64,000 nucleotides of DNA from Odiellus spinosus (GCA_963920705.1 OY987234.1:21905794-21969793); one strand, 5' to 3'. Shown: positions 1 to 13,121, counted from the stretch's first letter. Made by a program: numbers and translations. Notes: generated from the sequence alone by a model not told the origin.

Positions 1-60
1 AGTCACAAAGATTTAAAGCCCGCTGCTTACAAAAAATATCTTATATAAAAAGCAAAGAAA

Positions 61-446
61 ACATTCCACGACGCGTGACGTCAGTTTTACTTTGCATTTC
101 AATGAGCTCCCATTGAAAAACCGAAAGATATCGACTAAGCCAATGAGGAAAATCGTATAAATTAGTCAAAAATGTTCCAAATTTGAAATTTCAAACAGAA
201 TTAGGATCAAATAGACCAAATTAAAGAAGCTAAATTCAACAAAAGTGGTTAAATTTTTCTCCATTTTTGTTGATTTCCGGTTTAATCTATTTGGACAATG
301 AAATTTCAAAATTTGGACCATTTTTGACTAAATTAGGCGATTTGTTTCCTCACATTTTAGTAGTTTTACCAAATTAAATTACCCTCTGGTAATTTAGGCG
401 ATAAATTACCAGGGTATAATTTTAATTATCCAATTTAAAACGGGTC
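61..446 (+). repeat. Repeat J, copy 1
   Basis: GCGTGACGTCAGTTTTACTT, TTTCAAT, CTCCCAT and GAGGAAAA are shared in order with 37858-38180, and both end near AAAACG(G/A)G(T/C)CTT. It contains one palindromic CRE word (TGACGTCA). No coding capacity is seen. Confidence 0.6.
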
Positions 447-1007
447 TTAATTTCCATTTCACACTCTCTTTAATAATAGTCTAAGAAGACTGCCAATATC
501 GTTAAAATACTAGCCTGGATAAGTGATGGATTTTCTAGTAGTTACAATACCCGAATCCCCGGGGAAACTTATTGTAAAGGTACCTTGTATACAAGTCGAC
601 AGAAAAACAAAATATTTTCCTTACAAAAAGATCATCTTCGTAATAAAACTACATCACAAGAAAGAAAGGTGGAAGGAAGTGCTTGATCTATTGTTGTTTT
701 GCAAGAGAAAGCAAAGACTTGTAGGCCTAAAATCGTCAATATATCACCAACCTCAAGAACAAAAACACGTATGAAAGATATAGAATTACGCTGTGTGTCG
801 AGAAGTCAGGTTTTCTCCATCTACTCCTCGACCTACAACTCCCTAGAGATAAACTTTATACCGTCTCTATTGAGATTTATTTTACCAGGGACTAATTTAC
901 TTAAAAAGGGAACGTTGGAGTTTAACCTACGCTACCATGATGTCAGCGACTAGGCCCCTCCCAGAAAGAACACCACGCCACTAAAGGGGGTTAATAACGT
1001 TCCCCCC

Positions 1008-1107
1008 AGTGTTGCCAACCATCTGTGAGTGTAAACTGAATCAGAGAGAGTTCAGTTTTGGAACTGATCTGTTATGAGCTGCACTCACAAGCTCCTGGCA
1101 ACCCTGC
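1008..1107. mobile_element. Short palindromic MITE with GTTGCCAAC ends
   Basis: AGTGTTGCCAACC and CTGGCAACCCTG are inverted ends. The middle pairs GTGAGTGTAAACTGAA with loose counterparts CAGTTTTGGAAC and GCACTCAC. The right boundary merges with a family G right-end fragment (1140-1161). Confidence 0.4.
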
Positions 1108-1460
1108 AATGAAAGATTTATTGATAAATCGCTCTCTTTCATCGTGAAAACGAGTCTTTATTTCGGAGCAACCCAATCGTATAGATTTATGTAGGTGGAA
1201 TGAGGGTAAGGCAAAAATCAATATTAGTATAAACTTGAACAAATGTCAGGGACCATAGTTTGCAAACACTCTTTGAAAACGAAACCATTCGACAAACATT
1301 TCGGTATACATTGGCTTCAGAAAAAAAAAAAAAATATCACCAAGGAGGTTCTTTCAATTGAATGTTTTCGTGGGATTCTATAGACCATTTTTCGCGCCAA
1401 AATGTGGACCCATTGGATTGGAAAAAGGGAAAATAGGCCTTGGCTAAATATTAGTATCAT

Positions 1461-1881
1461 CAGAGGTATATAATAACCCCCTTCGGGGGGAAGTATGAAA
1501 GCCCCTATACTACCAATGCTAAAAATCACGAACAACGAGAGCCCGCTGCTGACTATCTAAGGCCACTAGCTCGCGCGCTGGACTTCTCAATGTCGCTACT
1601 CTAGTAAATGGTCTTTGTATAAACAAGACGGCTCGATTTGTGTTTAGAACTTCCTGTCTCGGGAGTCAGGCTGTCTGTTAAAATGGAGTCGAAGGTTGAC
1701 TTCAGCTCGCGAGTTCCAGAAGCGCGCGTAGGGAAAATTTAGTGAGGTTCAAAATGGTGTAACTATTTTTTGGGAGTAAAGCGGTGTGTCGATCCGCCGC
1801 GATTTACGCCGGGCACTCTTTGTTCGTCGATTTTGCCTACCTTTCATACTTCCCCCCGAAGGGGGTTATTATATACCTCTG
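1461..1881 (+). mobile_element. Family C MITE, copy 1
   Basis: A 421-bp element with inverted ends of at least 40 bp. They begin CAGAGGTATATAATAACC and include a CCCCCTTCGGGGGG hairpin. It is flanked by the exact 7-bp duplication GTATCAT. It carries no transposase. The CAG...CTG ends resemble hAT ends, but hAT duplications are normally 8 bp. Confidence 0.95.
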
Positions 1882-4690
1882 GTATCATACAAGAGTCCGA
1901 TTTCAACCGCAAACAGACGAGAAAACATATTAGGTTTATGAGAAACGGTATAATCACGCACCTACTTTATGCCAACTAAAACACCAGGTGCGCTTGGATA
2001 AAAAACAAACCTATCTCTTTATACCTTTATCAACCCGAACTTATACTCAAGATCCAGAAGGAGATAAAAGAAGAAAGGAAACATACATCTCCCTAACACT
2101 TTAGTCACGTAATACGCGTGTCTACCAACTTTCCCGCATTTTTGGCTTTCCAGGTAAGCCTGAAGAAAACTGCCAAAAAGTATTTTCTCAATTTTGAGGC
2201 GTTATGAACGCGATAATAAAGCCACTTGTTCGAAATGAACCAACAGCGAAAAAAGAAGCTGTTTCGGTTTATTGAAACCGGGTCAAAATTTTGCCGCCTA
2301 TTTCGAGGTTGATTGGACTCTTGTTACAATTTCCTCACTAAGTGTGTCTTTTGTACACTATGTACAATATTTACCAGTATTCAAGGTGAAAATGAGTAGT
2401 GTTGAAAGTTATTTCAAAGATTGAAGTTTCAGACTATATTAGACGACTCTGATTTCCATTTTTCCCCCAAACTTTACGGATACACACCCGCATCTTAAAC
2501 AATTATTAGTAATTTTCTCAAACTAAGCAAAATTTTACTAGCTTTTCAAGAAACAATTAGGGATTTAAGTCATTTTGGTGCGGATATAAGGGAACTTAAT
2601 TTTATTTTGCACTCTACAGTTCATCTTAAGCCTCCGTGGCATCAGTCGAAAGAATTTTCTTTCGAGTTACCGTGTTAGTTTTAGTGGATATTGATTTTTT
2701 ACAGGGGGGGGAAACAACACAAAGCCAGAAAGAGTCTGGTATAGTTGGTTTGGCGGCCTTTTGGTACGCGTAAAGTACGCGGGCGGACTTCTAAAAAAGT
2801 CGATAATCACGGCCTTGTTCGCTTTTCTTAAAGCCTTTACGAAATCCCTTCCCCTATACCCCGACTGTTCTTATTTCTAGACAAACGTAAGTCTTACGTA
2901 AACGATGACGTCAGCGCTATTGGGAGAATGGGGGACCCTGAAAGACGGAGATAGTCGAGTACCACGATGAAAGTCCGCTGAACAGAAGCGGAGAATCGAG
3001 GGTCAAATTCAATTGGAAAGCGAAAATCTAAAAGGAACGTAAATCAAAACTGGCATTTAGACCCTCTACTTAAGGCTTATATGGAAGATTTTATTGGCTC
3101 TTTTCTTTTTAGAACGATTCGATGGTAATATTTTAAATTTTCCCGCCATTTCAACAATTTTCCAATATCATTTTGGCGCCAAATTTTCCCGCCTTTTTGA
3201 AGTATATTCTATCTACCAGCTTTAAGCGTTATCCGCGTAATTTGTTTATTAATCATGCTTAGATAATTCGTATAAATAACAATTTATCCGAGATTAAAAC
3301 TTAGTTATTAATGGATATCCTAAGTTATCTATTATCCGATTATCTATCTATAATCCGCGTTACTTTTGCGTTTCACGGTCTCTTTAGGCAAAATAATCGA
3401 TTGAAAAAGAGTTACCGTTGGGCATTTACGAAAACGAAAATTGACACACGCTGGTGGATCCTAAATTTCAATTAAGGTAGATCAGCGAAGGAGGTGGTGG
3501 TAAGAGAGTACCTCAAAGTTTGCGGGAAGCCTCGAGGGATGAATATCCTTCGGATTTAAGCGGGGGTTTAGCTGTAACCAGCTGATATTGGACTATAAGG
3601 AAAAAAGTATTCACCATACATCAAAATCAACGATAGCCTGACTATGTCAAGAATCTCTAGCATTTTCTTACAAAAATTCCGGATATTTCGACCCACGACT
3701 TGTAAGGGAAAGTGAAACGATAGTTGTTTATAATCTATCCTAAGATATTTTGACCAATGGAGTAACAACGAGAGAGAAAATTGTTTCAGAGTGTATATTT
3801 AATCGGATTTAATGGCTAATCTTTTAATCTAATCCAAAAAAATGTCAATACATGTTAATTATGATTTAATGAAACATTCCCCTGACTTTCAAGGTCATTT
3901 TTCGCCCAATATTTCAATCCCTTGACTCTTCAGTGACTTTTTTCATAAAAATTCAACCATCCTAACCTCAGAGTCCAATTGAAATTGACGTAGAACTTCA
4001 TTCTTAACGTCAGGGATATAAATTCTGACCTCATAGAAATAAAGGTCAATCAAAAATTGTGTTTTTCCCATTCCCTTTAAAAGGTCTACAAAATATTTCT
4101 ATTTTTATACCATCGCGTTCATTGACTGAAAAGATAAAATCTCTCCATGGTACGAAACTGAATGGGATGAAAGGTTAATTTCCGTTTGATATCCTTGTTG
4201 TTAAAGGTTTAAGGTAATATTAGAAATAGATAAGATGAGAAGAGATGCAATTAATATTTTGTTAATTGTGTAACTTCAGAATATAGTCTGAACATAACTC
4301 TACTCTAATGTTGGCTTTCCTATTATACAGGTCTGCAGTTAACCCTAAAGAAAAAGGTATTATGGGCAATAATGAAGGCTAAAACATCGGCGAAAGGTCA
4401 GACTAAATTTCATAAAGGGGGGGGGGGATGACCTGGCACTAATTTTCCCGCCATATTTAGGTTATGATACCAAAAATAAAGACACGTGATATAACCATCC
4501 AATAAAAATCTAATTTGATGAAGTAATTTCCCAGAGAATGTCTCGAGAAGGTCTAGAATAGGCAGAGCGATGAAAAACCATCTCTCTTCTATCCGCGCGC
4601 TTACAGACACTATTTTAAAACGACTATCTTATATTATTTATTTTTGGTGGTACACTTCTCGTATTATCTCTTTCTGGTAATATTTCCTGA

Positions 4691-4785
4691 ATTCGCATTC
4701 ATAGTTCTTTCGTGTTTAAGTTGCTCACGGGGGAGAATTCCCATTCGGAGTTCTTTCGTGTTTAAGTTGCTCACGGGGGAAAGGG
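4691..4785 (+). repeat. 46-bp tandem duplication
   Basis: AGTTCTTTCGTGTTTAAGTT and GCTCACGGGGGA occur twice, 46 bp apart, with few or no differences in the core. Confidence 0.9.
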
Positions 4786-5559
4786 TGGAAAATTGTGTTC
4801 GGAAAATGAAGATGAGAAATATTAGACGGAAATAGAAAAAAGCCGAAAAAAGATTCATTAATAATGGATTAAGGTGCGTCGTAAATTTGGTTGGCAAACG
4901 TAATTCTACCATCTATGTATTTTAACGTTTTTTTTTTGTCAACCCTTTTTTTGGAAATGATTAGAGGTTTGGAACAGACGGTTGGAAAATCTAAAAGTGT
5001 TAATTCTCTTTATTCTCGTTAAGAAAGATCGTCAAATCTATCTGGCAGCTTTTACATAATTCAAATCTTCTCAATTCATCTTCAATTTTAAAGCTGACAA
5101 ATATCCAAGTCTTATGATATTGAATAAAAATACGCTCTAATCTTCGTACGATTTTTCCGACAGACATTTCGCGTAATCGTGGTACAAGCCTAGCTAGCTT
5201 TGACTGCACTACGCATTTAGCATTGTCAAAGGTTGTAGACAGTTTCACAAACACAATGTTTCTAATTTTTCCTGCCCGAGATAATTTTTCGGAACAACTA
5301 ATAAGTTTCTAATAATTCCTGAACATAAGTCCCTATACATCTTCTGCCCACCTTACGATATTAACTAAAACTATCTCAACAGCGCGCAACAGATCGTTGA
5401 AACATTTATATATATAAGCGGAACCGGAAATGATTCTAACACAACCCTATACAGACAGCTCTCTCTCTCTATGTCCAGTTTTTTCATATCCCGCGGCCAT
5501 AGGTCATACGACATCCGCAAAATGGGATGATTCTGAAGTAGGAAAACTGACCAAGCGTA

Positions 5560-5718
5560 CCAGAGCGTATATATAAACCAGATCTCATTCCCTTTTCCAT
5601 ATACACACTTTTGTTCGACTGTTTTCGTTCAACGAGTGGAATTATGTACGAGAAAGGACTTAAAGGGTCAAGTGCCCGCGGTATTAAACGAGTTAACTCG
5701 AAGAAGACGAACTAAAAT
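5560..5718 (+). promoter_or_regulatory. TATA-like promoter candidate followed by a 24-codon frame
   Basis: TATATATAAACC near 5567 is followed about 75 bp later by an ATG at 5644 that opens a 23-residue frame (MYEKGLKGSSARGIKRVN, then SKKTN) before TAA. The spacing would suit a TATA box, a short leader and a start codon. The frame is short and unrecognised, and AT-rich DNA produces TATA-like words often, so this is only a candidate. Confidence 0.15.
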
Positions 5719-6134
5719 AGACTGAACTATATTGTTCAAGTTTGATTTTAAAAACTATTTTTCAATCGCTATTAGTTTTAACATTTCGTGTTAGTCCGCG
5801 CTCCAGGAAACCCAATATCTTATTTTGTCGACATATATGATCTTCCGCTTCCTTCCATACACTCTACAGGGTCTTTTTCCGGAGTTTTGTCCAACCAAAC
5901 TCGTTCTAGCGTAAACTGACCCCCGTCTTCCTTAGAGTTTACCCATTTCTTCTTATAATAGCTTCTCTGGGATCGAAATTACTCGGGGGAAAGTTGGGGA
6001 GAGAATCCTAGTCTGAAATGAGAAGGCGGGGATACACCATATACGTTGGAAATTGTTGGAGAGAATGAAATGAGAGTCTGAGATTGGAGAAATCAGGCGA
6101 ATGGAGACGCTTGTCAGACCCAAAATCTCTCAAA

Positions 6135-6571
6135 AGCCTCGTTCACACTTGAAGGTAAAATCGGTTCCAAAACCAGTTCGAAGCGTTTTCCGTTTTCCCT
6201 GGTTCACACGCTGACAAGACGGTTCGCGGCCGTTCGCCCCGGTTCGACCTAAGCCAAGGCTTAGCGTCGTTTTAAAAAATGCCCAGAATTTAAAATTTTT
6301 AAATAGTTATCTCAAACTAATTAGTAAATCGTGTTTGTAACTCGTTGGTTAATAATTTTTGACAGAAAGTATAATTTTAATCGCGTTATTTTAAGATTTA
6401 TCAGCAAATTTGTCTCCCCGCCTCCTTATTTTCAAAGCGGATTGAACCGAAGCGACTTGGCCAAGCTGCTTCCCGAACCATCACGAACTGATTTCTCACG
6501 TTGGTTTCATAACCAGTTATAGAAATCGAACCGCAACGAAGCGCATTTAGGCCTATGTATGAACGAGGCTA
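6135..6571 (+). mobile_element. Family T element with AGCCTCGTTCACA ends
   Basis: The left end AAGCCTCGTTCACACTTG and right end GTATGAACGAGGCT are inverted. Inside, GGTTCCAAAACCAGTTCG pairs loosely with GGTTTCATAACCAGTTATAG. There is no obvious target duplication. The same end motif recurs at many other places in the window. Confidence 0.6.
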
Positions 6572-7995
6572 AATATTCAGGGAAATAATTTGGCATCAAG
6601 AATCCTTAAGAAATAAAATGCTAGCTACTTAAAGAGATTCCAAAGAGCATGGTTTTATAAAGGACAATCTCCCTTGTTAACTTCGGAAAATTCCCACGGT
6701 TCAACCAGAAAGGGACATTCTATTCAAACAGATCTTATTTTACAAAAGTTCTCTTGAACTTAGGGAAAGGCGGGTGTTGAGAACCAGCTGCCGTTAATTT
6801 AACGAAAAACAAGTCTGTAATGAATGTATTCCTCTTTCTGTTGACAGATTTGTCCTTGAAGAAACCGATTGAAATAAACTTTACCGCGCATGACCCAAGC
6901 GAAACGACGCCATGTGTTTCTACCTCGTTTCTTTTCCTTCTAATTAAGGATCCTTGCCGACATAAATGCGTAGAAGTTTGAACGCCAACTTAGACTAAAC
7001 GCCGAAGCATTCAGACATTCCTCTAACTTATTCCTCCTTTTTATTCAGACTCCAAGGTCTGAGGATGAGAAAGTTGGTAAATATACATTTCGTCGACTCT
7101 TATTAACCCTTGGTTCGAATGTTAAACCTTTTCTATTAACCTTTAGATAATTTAACAGGACACTAATTTGGCAAGAAACTAAAAGCCAGTCTCTCTTTTT
7201 AATCCAACAATTGAAAACTTCGTCTGCTTAAGTTATCTTCCTTTACTTCGCTGTCTTATTTCAAAAATCGTTAAGATTAATTAGTTCTTTAACTGATCTT
7301 GGTATAATCTAACAAACAAATATTCAAAAGACCAGATCTTTTAAAATATCCAATTAGATGAAGAAAATTCTCAGTAAACTGACAATGAATTGATAAAAAA
7401 ATACGCACCCAAAATAATGTCATTTAACGTATAAGCCATAAGAGATACGGTGGAAATTGGAATCAGGGATAAAATGTTGAAAGGTCATTTATTCTATTCA
7501 TCGATTGGATTAAATAAGTCACGTGATTTTTAACTGGTAGCCAAAAATGTAGTGGAAATAACGTAATAATGCTCCCTATCTTATCAACTACCAAAAACTT
7601 TCGTAAGAGATCGAATACGAGTGTAAAATTTATCGATAACAAAAATTAATATAAATTGAAGTTCTGACTACTTGAAATTACCTCGATTCAAAAATTCAGA
7701 CAGGGATTATATTTGGATGCTAGCCCACGCTTCTGCAATTTTCATTTCGTTATCAAAGACATAGTTTCGTAACTAAAGGGGAAAAATATAATTTACCTAA
7801 CAACCATTCATTTGGATTGTCGTAATTTAAACTACTATAATTTAAATCCTTGATATTTGAAATGAACATAAAAAAATTGGATTTCAAAATTTTTGATCAC
7901 TTTTACAATCAATGTTAGATGACATTATCAAATGGGCAATATTAAAAATATTTTTGGCGAAATAATTATTTTAGAGAATAGTAAATAAGGTTGAT
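6572..7995. other. No gene seen
   Basis: AT-rich DNA with no convincing frame, splice pair or repeat with a partner in the window. Confidence 0.55.
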
Positions 7996-8405
7996 TGAAC
8001 TAAGCACGCGCTTTGAAAATTGGGCTCAACTAAGCACGCGCTTTGAAAATTGGTCTCAACTAATCACGCGCTTTGAAAATTGGTCCCAACTAATCACGCG
8101 CTATGAAAATTGGTCTCAACTAATCACGCGCTTTGAAAATTGGTCCCAACTAATCACGCGCTTTGAAAATTGGTCTCAACTAATCACGCGCTTTGAAAAT
8201 TGGTCTCAACTAATCACGCGCTTTGAAAATTGAACTCAAATAACCATTCGATTTGAAACTTGGTCTAAAATAATCACGCGCTTTGAAAATTGGACTCAAA
8301 TAACCATTCGATTTGAAACTTGGTCTAAAATAATCACGCGCTTTGAAAATTGGACTCAAATAACCATTCGATTTAAACTTGGTCTAAAATAATTACGCGA
8401 TTAGG
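7996..8405 (+). repeat. 30-bp tandem array with a 60-bp higher-order tail
   Basis: About eight 30-bp units containing TAATCACGCGCTTTGAAAAT are followed by 60-bp repeats. In these, such a unit alternates with a diverged one (TAACCATTCGATTTGAAACT). Because 30 is divisible by 3, one plus frame stays open as a ten-residue repeat (QLITRFENWS), which is not evidence for a gene. Confidence 0.97.
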
Positions 8406-10529
8406 AAATTTGATTTGAAATTAATGGCGATACCGTAATACGCCTGATTGTAGCCAACACTTATTTAGACTCGAATATATATGTAAAATAGCAACTAGCT
8501 TCTTTAAAATATAACTACGCTCTTAAAAATTGGTAGTTTTATCCCTGAAGCGGATCTAGTTGTACGAAATTTAAAATGCTCAAAGTTCAAAGAGACTTTA
8601 AAAAGGCTTAGGTTTCGGATATTCACGCCACATCACTAATTCCAATCCAATCCATTAAAAATAAGGCACGTTTCGTACATAAAATATCAAGTTTATATAC
8701 TGCATATTTAAAAATCTCATTCAAGTTACATTAATTTACTGCCAAGAACTTCGAAATGGAGAATATTATGTTTCCACGAAGTGATGGAGTCACCATTTTT
8801 TTCGAAAACCGATGAATAAATTTGAAAAATTTTACCCGGATCTTCGCTGGTAATATTAAGCTACGGGGCGTTGCTTATACTTTTATGGACTTTTGATATT
8901 ACCGTTATTGTAAAATTAATCAAATTTAACAAATAATATTAAATATATTATTTACCGCTTCATTAAAATTAAGTTAATGACTAATTATTTAGGGATATTA
9001 AATAATACATTCCACATTAATTAGTATTTCAAAATTTGACATTGATAAAAAAAAACCTATAATATTTGAAAGAAATGAAAAAAAAAATCTAAATTACGGT
9101 GAAGAATTTAAAAGGTTTCTTCAAAAATTACATAAATGAAATAAATCATCGTGCCCTGAATTTTAAAAAGCATTACTTTCTTGGGAATCACCCCTACTTA
9201 AAAATCATTTTTAAAATCAGCATATTTTATCCATTTGCCAAAAAAATAGTAACCCCTATGAAATATAACATTACGTGTTAATCCGCTCCAGTTTCCCGAA
9301 GCTTGCAAACTATTTAAGAATAAACAAGATGGACAAACCCATAGTAATAGCTACACATCCTACAATTTTAAAAGCAAAGGGGTCCAAGTTAAGTTCCCCC
9401 CTTTCCAATAACATTATTTATTGAGGGTTTCCTGTCACACTTTGGTTTTTTTTAAGTTTTCAAAATTAAGTAATAATAAATTAAGTTTAATTTTCAGTGG
9501 CAACGGCAACGCCGCAATGAATTTAAGACCTACACCCCACCCTAGGGGAGAGGTGAGGCTAAAAAACACGAAAAATCCTTAAAAAATTGGAATTTTAAAA
9601 GCTCAGTTAACGAATCTCCATCGGGAAAAAGATTTCAATCACTATCAATGTATACTTTCACTAAGTATTAAGTTTAAATTCGAGTAAATCAGTAGCTAAA
9701 TCTTCGATATTAGAGATCGAAGGGAGACTAGGTTCGTTTAACGGTGCCGTCTTAGTTTGAATATTGCTATAGGGGTTATTACCCTGGCCCAAATTTTTAC
9801 TTCAGGTACGTATACACATTCGACCCAACCCCGCAAAATTTATTTAATCATTTTCAAAAGAGAGAAAATGGGCTAGAGAGAGAGAACCGTGTGTGTGGGT
9901 AGCAACGAGCACTCTTTCTATTCAAAAAGTTATTTTAACTCGCAAATAACTTAAACAGAAAATAGTGAATAAAAAATAAGTTAAATTAGGTTAAAGTGAG
10001 GGTGTCGTGATTTTTCACGAGTTGCAATTGAATTTTCAGATTGTTTACTTGTAACTACAGTAATTTCCTCACGCTTCTAAATCATAACGGAAACTCATCA
10101 GTCTTATTCCAGGATAGAGAAAATAACCATTAATATCTGGCATGTCAAATTTGTGAAAAAAAAACATACACCTACGCTTATAACACGCTTTTAAAAACCA
10201 ACATATAATGGATCCACTTTTTCAAACGTATAATTAAAAATTAAAAAAATGGTTCACTTTTAACAGTAATTTGTCAATTTTAACAACACTCCTAGTTTTA
10301 TGCAACTTATTACGCTGACCTATTTTTTTTTTTTTCTTTCTAAGGTTGAAAAGTAAAATGAAAATCGAAACAAACTCGCCAAAAAAATTAATTAGGGGCA
10401 CCCACCTTATCCGGTAACTTAAACAAACTAAACTTTAATATTATAAAATGGTCTTTAGAATGAAACCGCAACTAACTGACAAAATAAGGTTGCTAATCTC
10501 CTGAGTGAAATAATTTAAGATTAACCAAA
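8406..10529. other. No gene seen
   Basis: AT-rich sequence with a faint piece of repeat Q near 8835-8885. Open frames are short and lysine/asparagine-rich, as expected by chance. Confidence 0.55.
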
Positions 10530-10599
10530 ATTAAAAGAGAATGCAACCTAAAATTCCTTATCGTTAGTAATTAGCCATAATCATAATGATTTTTAATTA

Positions 10600-10660
10600 G
10601 CAAGGAGTAATAATAATTCTAGATTTAATTATAGTTAGGGATGTAAATATTACTCCTTGC
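10600..10660. repeat. Small hairpin, 61 bp
   Basis: GCAAGGAGTAATAATA at the left pairs with TATTACTCCTTGC at the right around an AT-rich loop. It could be a tiny MITE or a chance hairpin. Confidence 0.5.
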
Positions 10661-10862
10661 CACTCTACTAATCAAATAGCCAATCATTGGCCAGAATCAG
10701 ATTGAAATTTCAACACGTGCCAAAAGTATCATAAATTTAAGTTTAGACAGAAAATTGGTTATTCTTTGATTAAATTAAATACGCTGATTAAATTCGATTA
10801 GATTTAGACCAAATGCGCGTTTTTAATCAAGATTTGTTTGAGCTTTTGGGTCAAAACAAAAG

Positions 10863-11159
10863 CAAGAAGGATCAGATAAGGAGAGGAAAAGTGGGAACGG
10901 CGCGGCTCCTACTGCGTCGGCCTAAACTCCCACTCTGGGAGAACGGGGGACAGACGGGGGTAGAGATGCTTCGTGGTAAATTGTTGTCACGTGGGTAAAA
11001 CGAATCCTTTATGATCCTTTATTAGCGACCACGTGACAACGTGACAACAGTTTACCTCGAGAATTTCCTATCCCCCCTTTCCACCCGAGTGGGAGGTTGG
11101 CTCTTCTCTCTCTAACTCAACGCAGCCCCACTTTTTCTCTCCTTATCCGATCCTTCTTG
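10863..11159 (+). mobile_element. Family D MITE, copy 1 (older)
   Basis: A 297-bp element with inverted ends CAAGAAGGATCAGATAAGG and the inverse, flanked by the exact 7-bp duplication ACAAAAG. It is more diverged than copies 2 and 3 and is GC-rich relative to its surroundings. The 61-codon frame across its left end is chance. Confidence 0.92.
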
Positions 11160-11707
11160 ACAAAAGTGAAACTAAATTCTCTCGGAGAAAGCAAAAGTTT
11201 GAAAAACATTGATTAAAAACATGGCACAAACATTAATTCAAATATTTACTTTTCCTTCAAGCCTTTCTCAAAAAGATGAAGTCTTTCAAATAAAATCAAC
11301 GCCCTATAATTTCTTAAAATACCCAGACTTAAACGTTAAGGCGATAAAAATGAGTGAATTGATTTTGTACGCCCATTTAATTTAAAAGAGGGTTTCTGAA
11401 GCTTTTTTTTCCTCAATTTATTAAATTTAATTCAACCGTGTGAAGGGGAAAAACCAATTATTCCACAAGTTTTGGCGCAATTTTTTTTTTCCCGCAATTT
11501 CTTTTACTTTTTCTCGATAAATTTCTGATTGACTTTTAGAAAACACGCCTAGCCCTTATCTCGAATCTTGACCAAGAGGTTAAGTACTGTTTGATAGAAT
11601 CAAAATTTGACAAAAAGGTTTAAATTGTAATCAAGGGAAATTAAAGTGATTATGGTATATGAATTTTGAATCATTTTTTAACGATCCTTCCGAAAATAAG
11701 ACTTAAA

Positions 11708-12230
11708 CAGTTGCCACAGCTTTTTCAGATTCAAATTCCCCGACTTTCCCAGGTTTTACCCTGACCTTTTCCACCGATTTTTCCCGGCCGTTTCGACTAA
11801 TACTACACAATTTTTAACCTTTTATTGTTTTATATAATCGCGTTCGCCAAACTCTGTTGCAGGCGTATCTTTGTTCTAATCTATACAACTGACACGCCGT
11901 CAGCTGAGAATCTTTTCCGCGGATAATGATTGCAATTTCTTGGCTTCTTGAAAGATCTTTAAATTCCCCGACTTTTTAAAATATCTTAAAATTCCCCGAC
12001 TTTTTAAAATATCTTAAAATTCCCCGACTTTTTAAAATATCTTAAAATTCCCCGACTTTTTAAAATATCTTAAAATTCCCCGACTTTTTTAAATATCTTA
12101 AAATTCCCCGACTTTTTTAAATATCTTAAAATTCCCCGACTTTTAAAATATCTTAAAATTCCCTGACTTTTATGGTTCATTTTCAAATTCCCTGACTTTT
12201 CCCTGTTTTCCCTGACCTGTGTCAACTCTG
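11708..12230 (+). mobile_element. H1 element, copy a, with an internal 28-bp array
   Basis: It begins CAGTTGCCACAGC and ends GACCTGTGTCAACTCTG, a decayed version of the H1 ends. The interior shares CTAATACTACACAATTTTTA, TATATAATCGCGTTCGCC and CAGCTGAGAATCTTTT with the copies at 48504 and 53130. It carries an eight-unit tandem array of an internal segment. No coding sequence is seen. Confidence 0.8.
11961..12178 (+). repeat. 28-bp tandem array inside H1
   Basis: Eight units contain CCCCGACTTTTTAAAATATC, spaced 28 bp apart (the last step is 27 bp). The H1 copy at 48504 has one full unit at the same place, so the array grew after the family arose. Confidence 0.9.
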
Positions 12231-12613
12231 ATAAAAACATCCGTACAAGTTTTAAAATTCAACCTCTTTATCCTAGTTCAGCAATGATATCTGTTATCTC
12301 TATAATTTGTTTATTTAAAGTTGAATTGCCTATAGCCTATAGTTTAGTATACGTACAGTTAATTTAATATGGCATTAATTATTCACTATAAATGATTATA
12401 AATTTAATTAATCGCTTCTTTCAAATTAAGCATATTTAAAAATTATCAAGATTCAAAATTATATTAGTGCATAGGTGCCAATTAACTTAATACAGATTAA
12501 AAATAAATTTCATTACGTCACCTGTCTTTAAACTGCTGAATCACGATTAGTTAGAAAACGAAACACAACGGATAGTACTTAATAAAGGTCGAAATCGCTT
12601 ATAATAGAAACAA

Positions 12614-12753
12614 AGGGATAATGAAAGTGATATCAGAAACTAAGGGGTACTGAAATTGATATCACAAACTAAGGGATAATAAAATTGATATAAAAAACTA
12701 CTTGATACCTAGATTGATATCAGATATTAAGGGTTAACGAAATTGATATCAGA
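12614..12753 (+). repeat. 29-bp degenerate tandem repeat, five units
   Basis: Five units of the form AGGGATAATGAAATTGATAT with drift, spaced 29 bp apart. Confidence 0.85.
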
Positions 12754-12841
12754 TTACTAGTAATTTGATCTGCTCAGCACTTCTACACTGAAAACAGTGA
12801 AAGATTTAATCTTCCTGTCGCTACCTAAGGCTGAATAAATA

Positions 12842-13121
12842 GTCCTGGTCGATTTCCAAAACCGGAAGTCTAGAGAACCTCGCGAAAATTTTGGCGGGGA
12901 AAACTTTTTGTCACGTGATCGTCCGCCATCTTTTTGTAGTGTGAAAATAGCTACAGACTAACCAACGCCTCCTATACTTTATCATATAGGAAGCGTTGGA
13001 CTAACAACTTGAATTTGGTTTGTGGGAAATAAAATTAGAAATAGTCTGGCAACCTGTTACTACAAAAAAATGGCGGAGCGGCTATGAGACAAGGGCCCAT
13101 TTCCGGCAAATCGACCAGGAC
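12842..13121 (+). mobile_element. Family F foldback MITE, TA target
   Basis: A 280-bp element with inverted ends GTCCTGGTCGATTT and AAATCGACCAGGAC, flanked by TA. The arms also pair CGCCATCTTTTTGTAGT with ACTACAAAAAAATGGCG. The centre holds an almost perfect hairpin (CCAACGCCTCCTATA with TATAGGAAGCGTTGG). TA duplications suggest a Tc1/mariner-type non-autonomous element. A single copy is seen here. Confidence 0.85.

Larger units (their letters stand above)
1882..6134. other. No gene seen
   Basis: Mostly AT-rich unique-looking sequence. I see a CpG-richer patch at 2890-3010 with one CRE palindrome, and E2F-like words (TTTTCCCGCC, TTTTGGCGCC) at 3140-3195. There is an H-like TTCCCTGACTTT patch near 3880-3960, the 46-bp duplication and a weak TATA candidate near 5567. 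Short open frames look random. Confidence 0.6.

Noticed and set aside
523-953. Two overlapping plus-strand frames of about 84 codons
   Set aside because: Lysine-rich with no domain, splice signals or partner exon; length is within chance for this composition.
7991-8233. An 80-codon frame with a ten-residue repeat
   Set aside because: The 30-bp unit is a multiple of three, so one frame stays open by chance. The start is weak and there is no domain.
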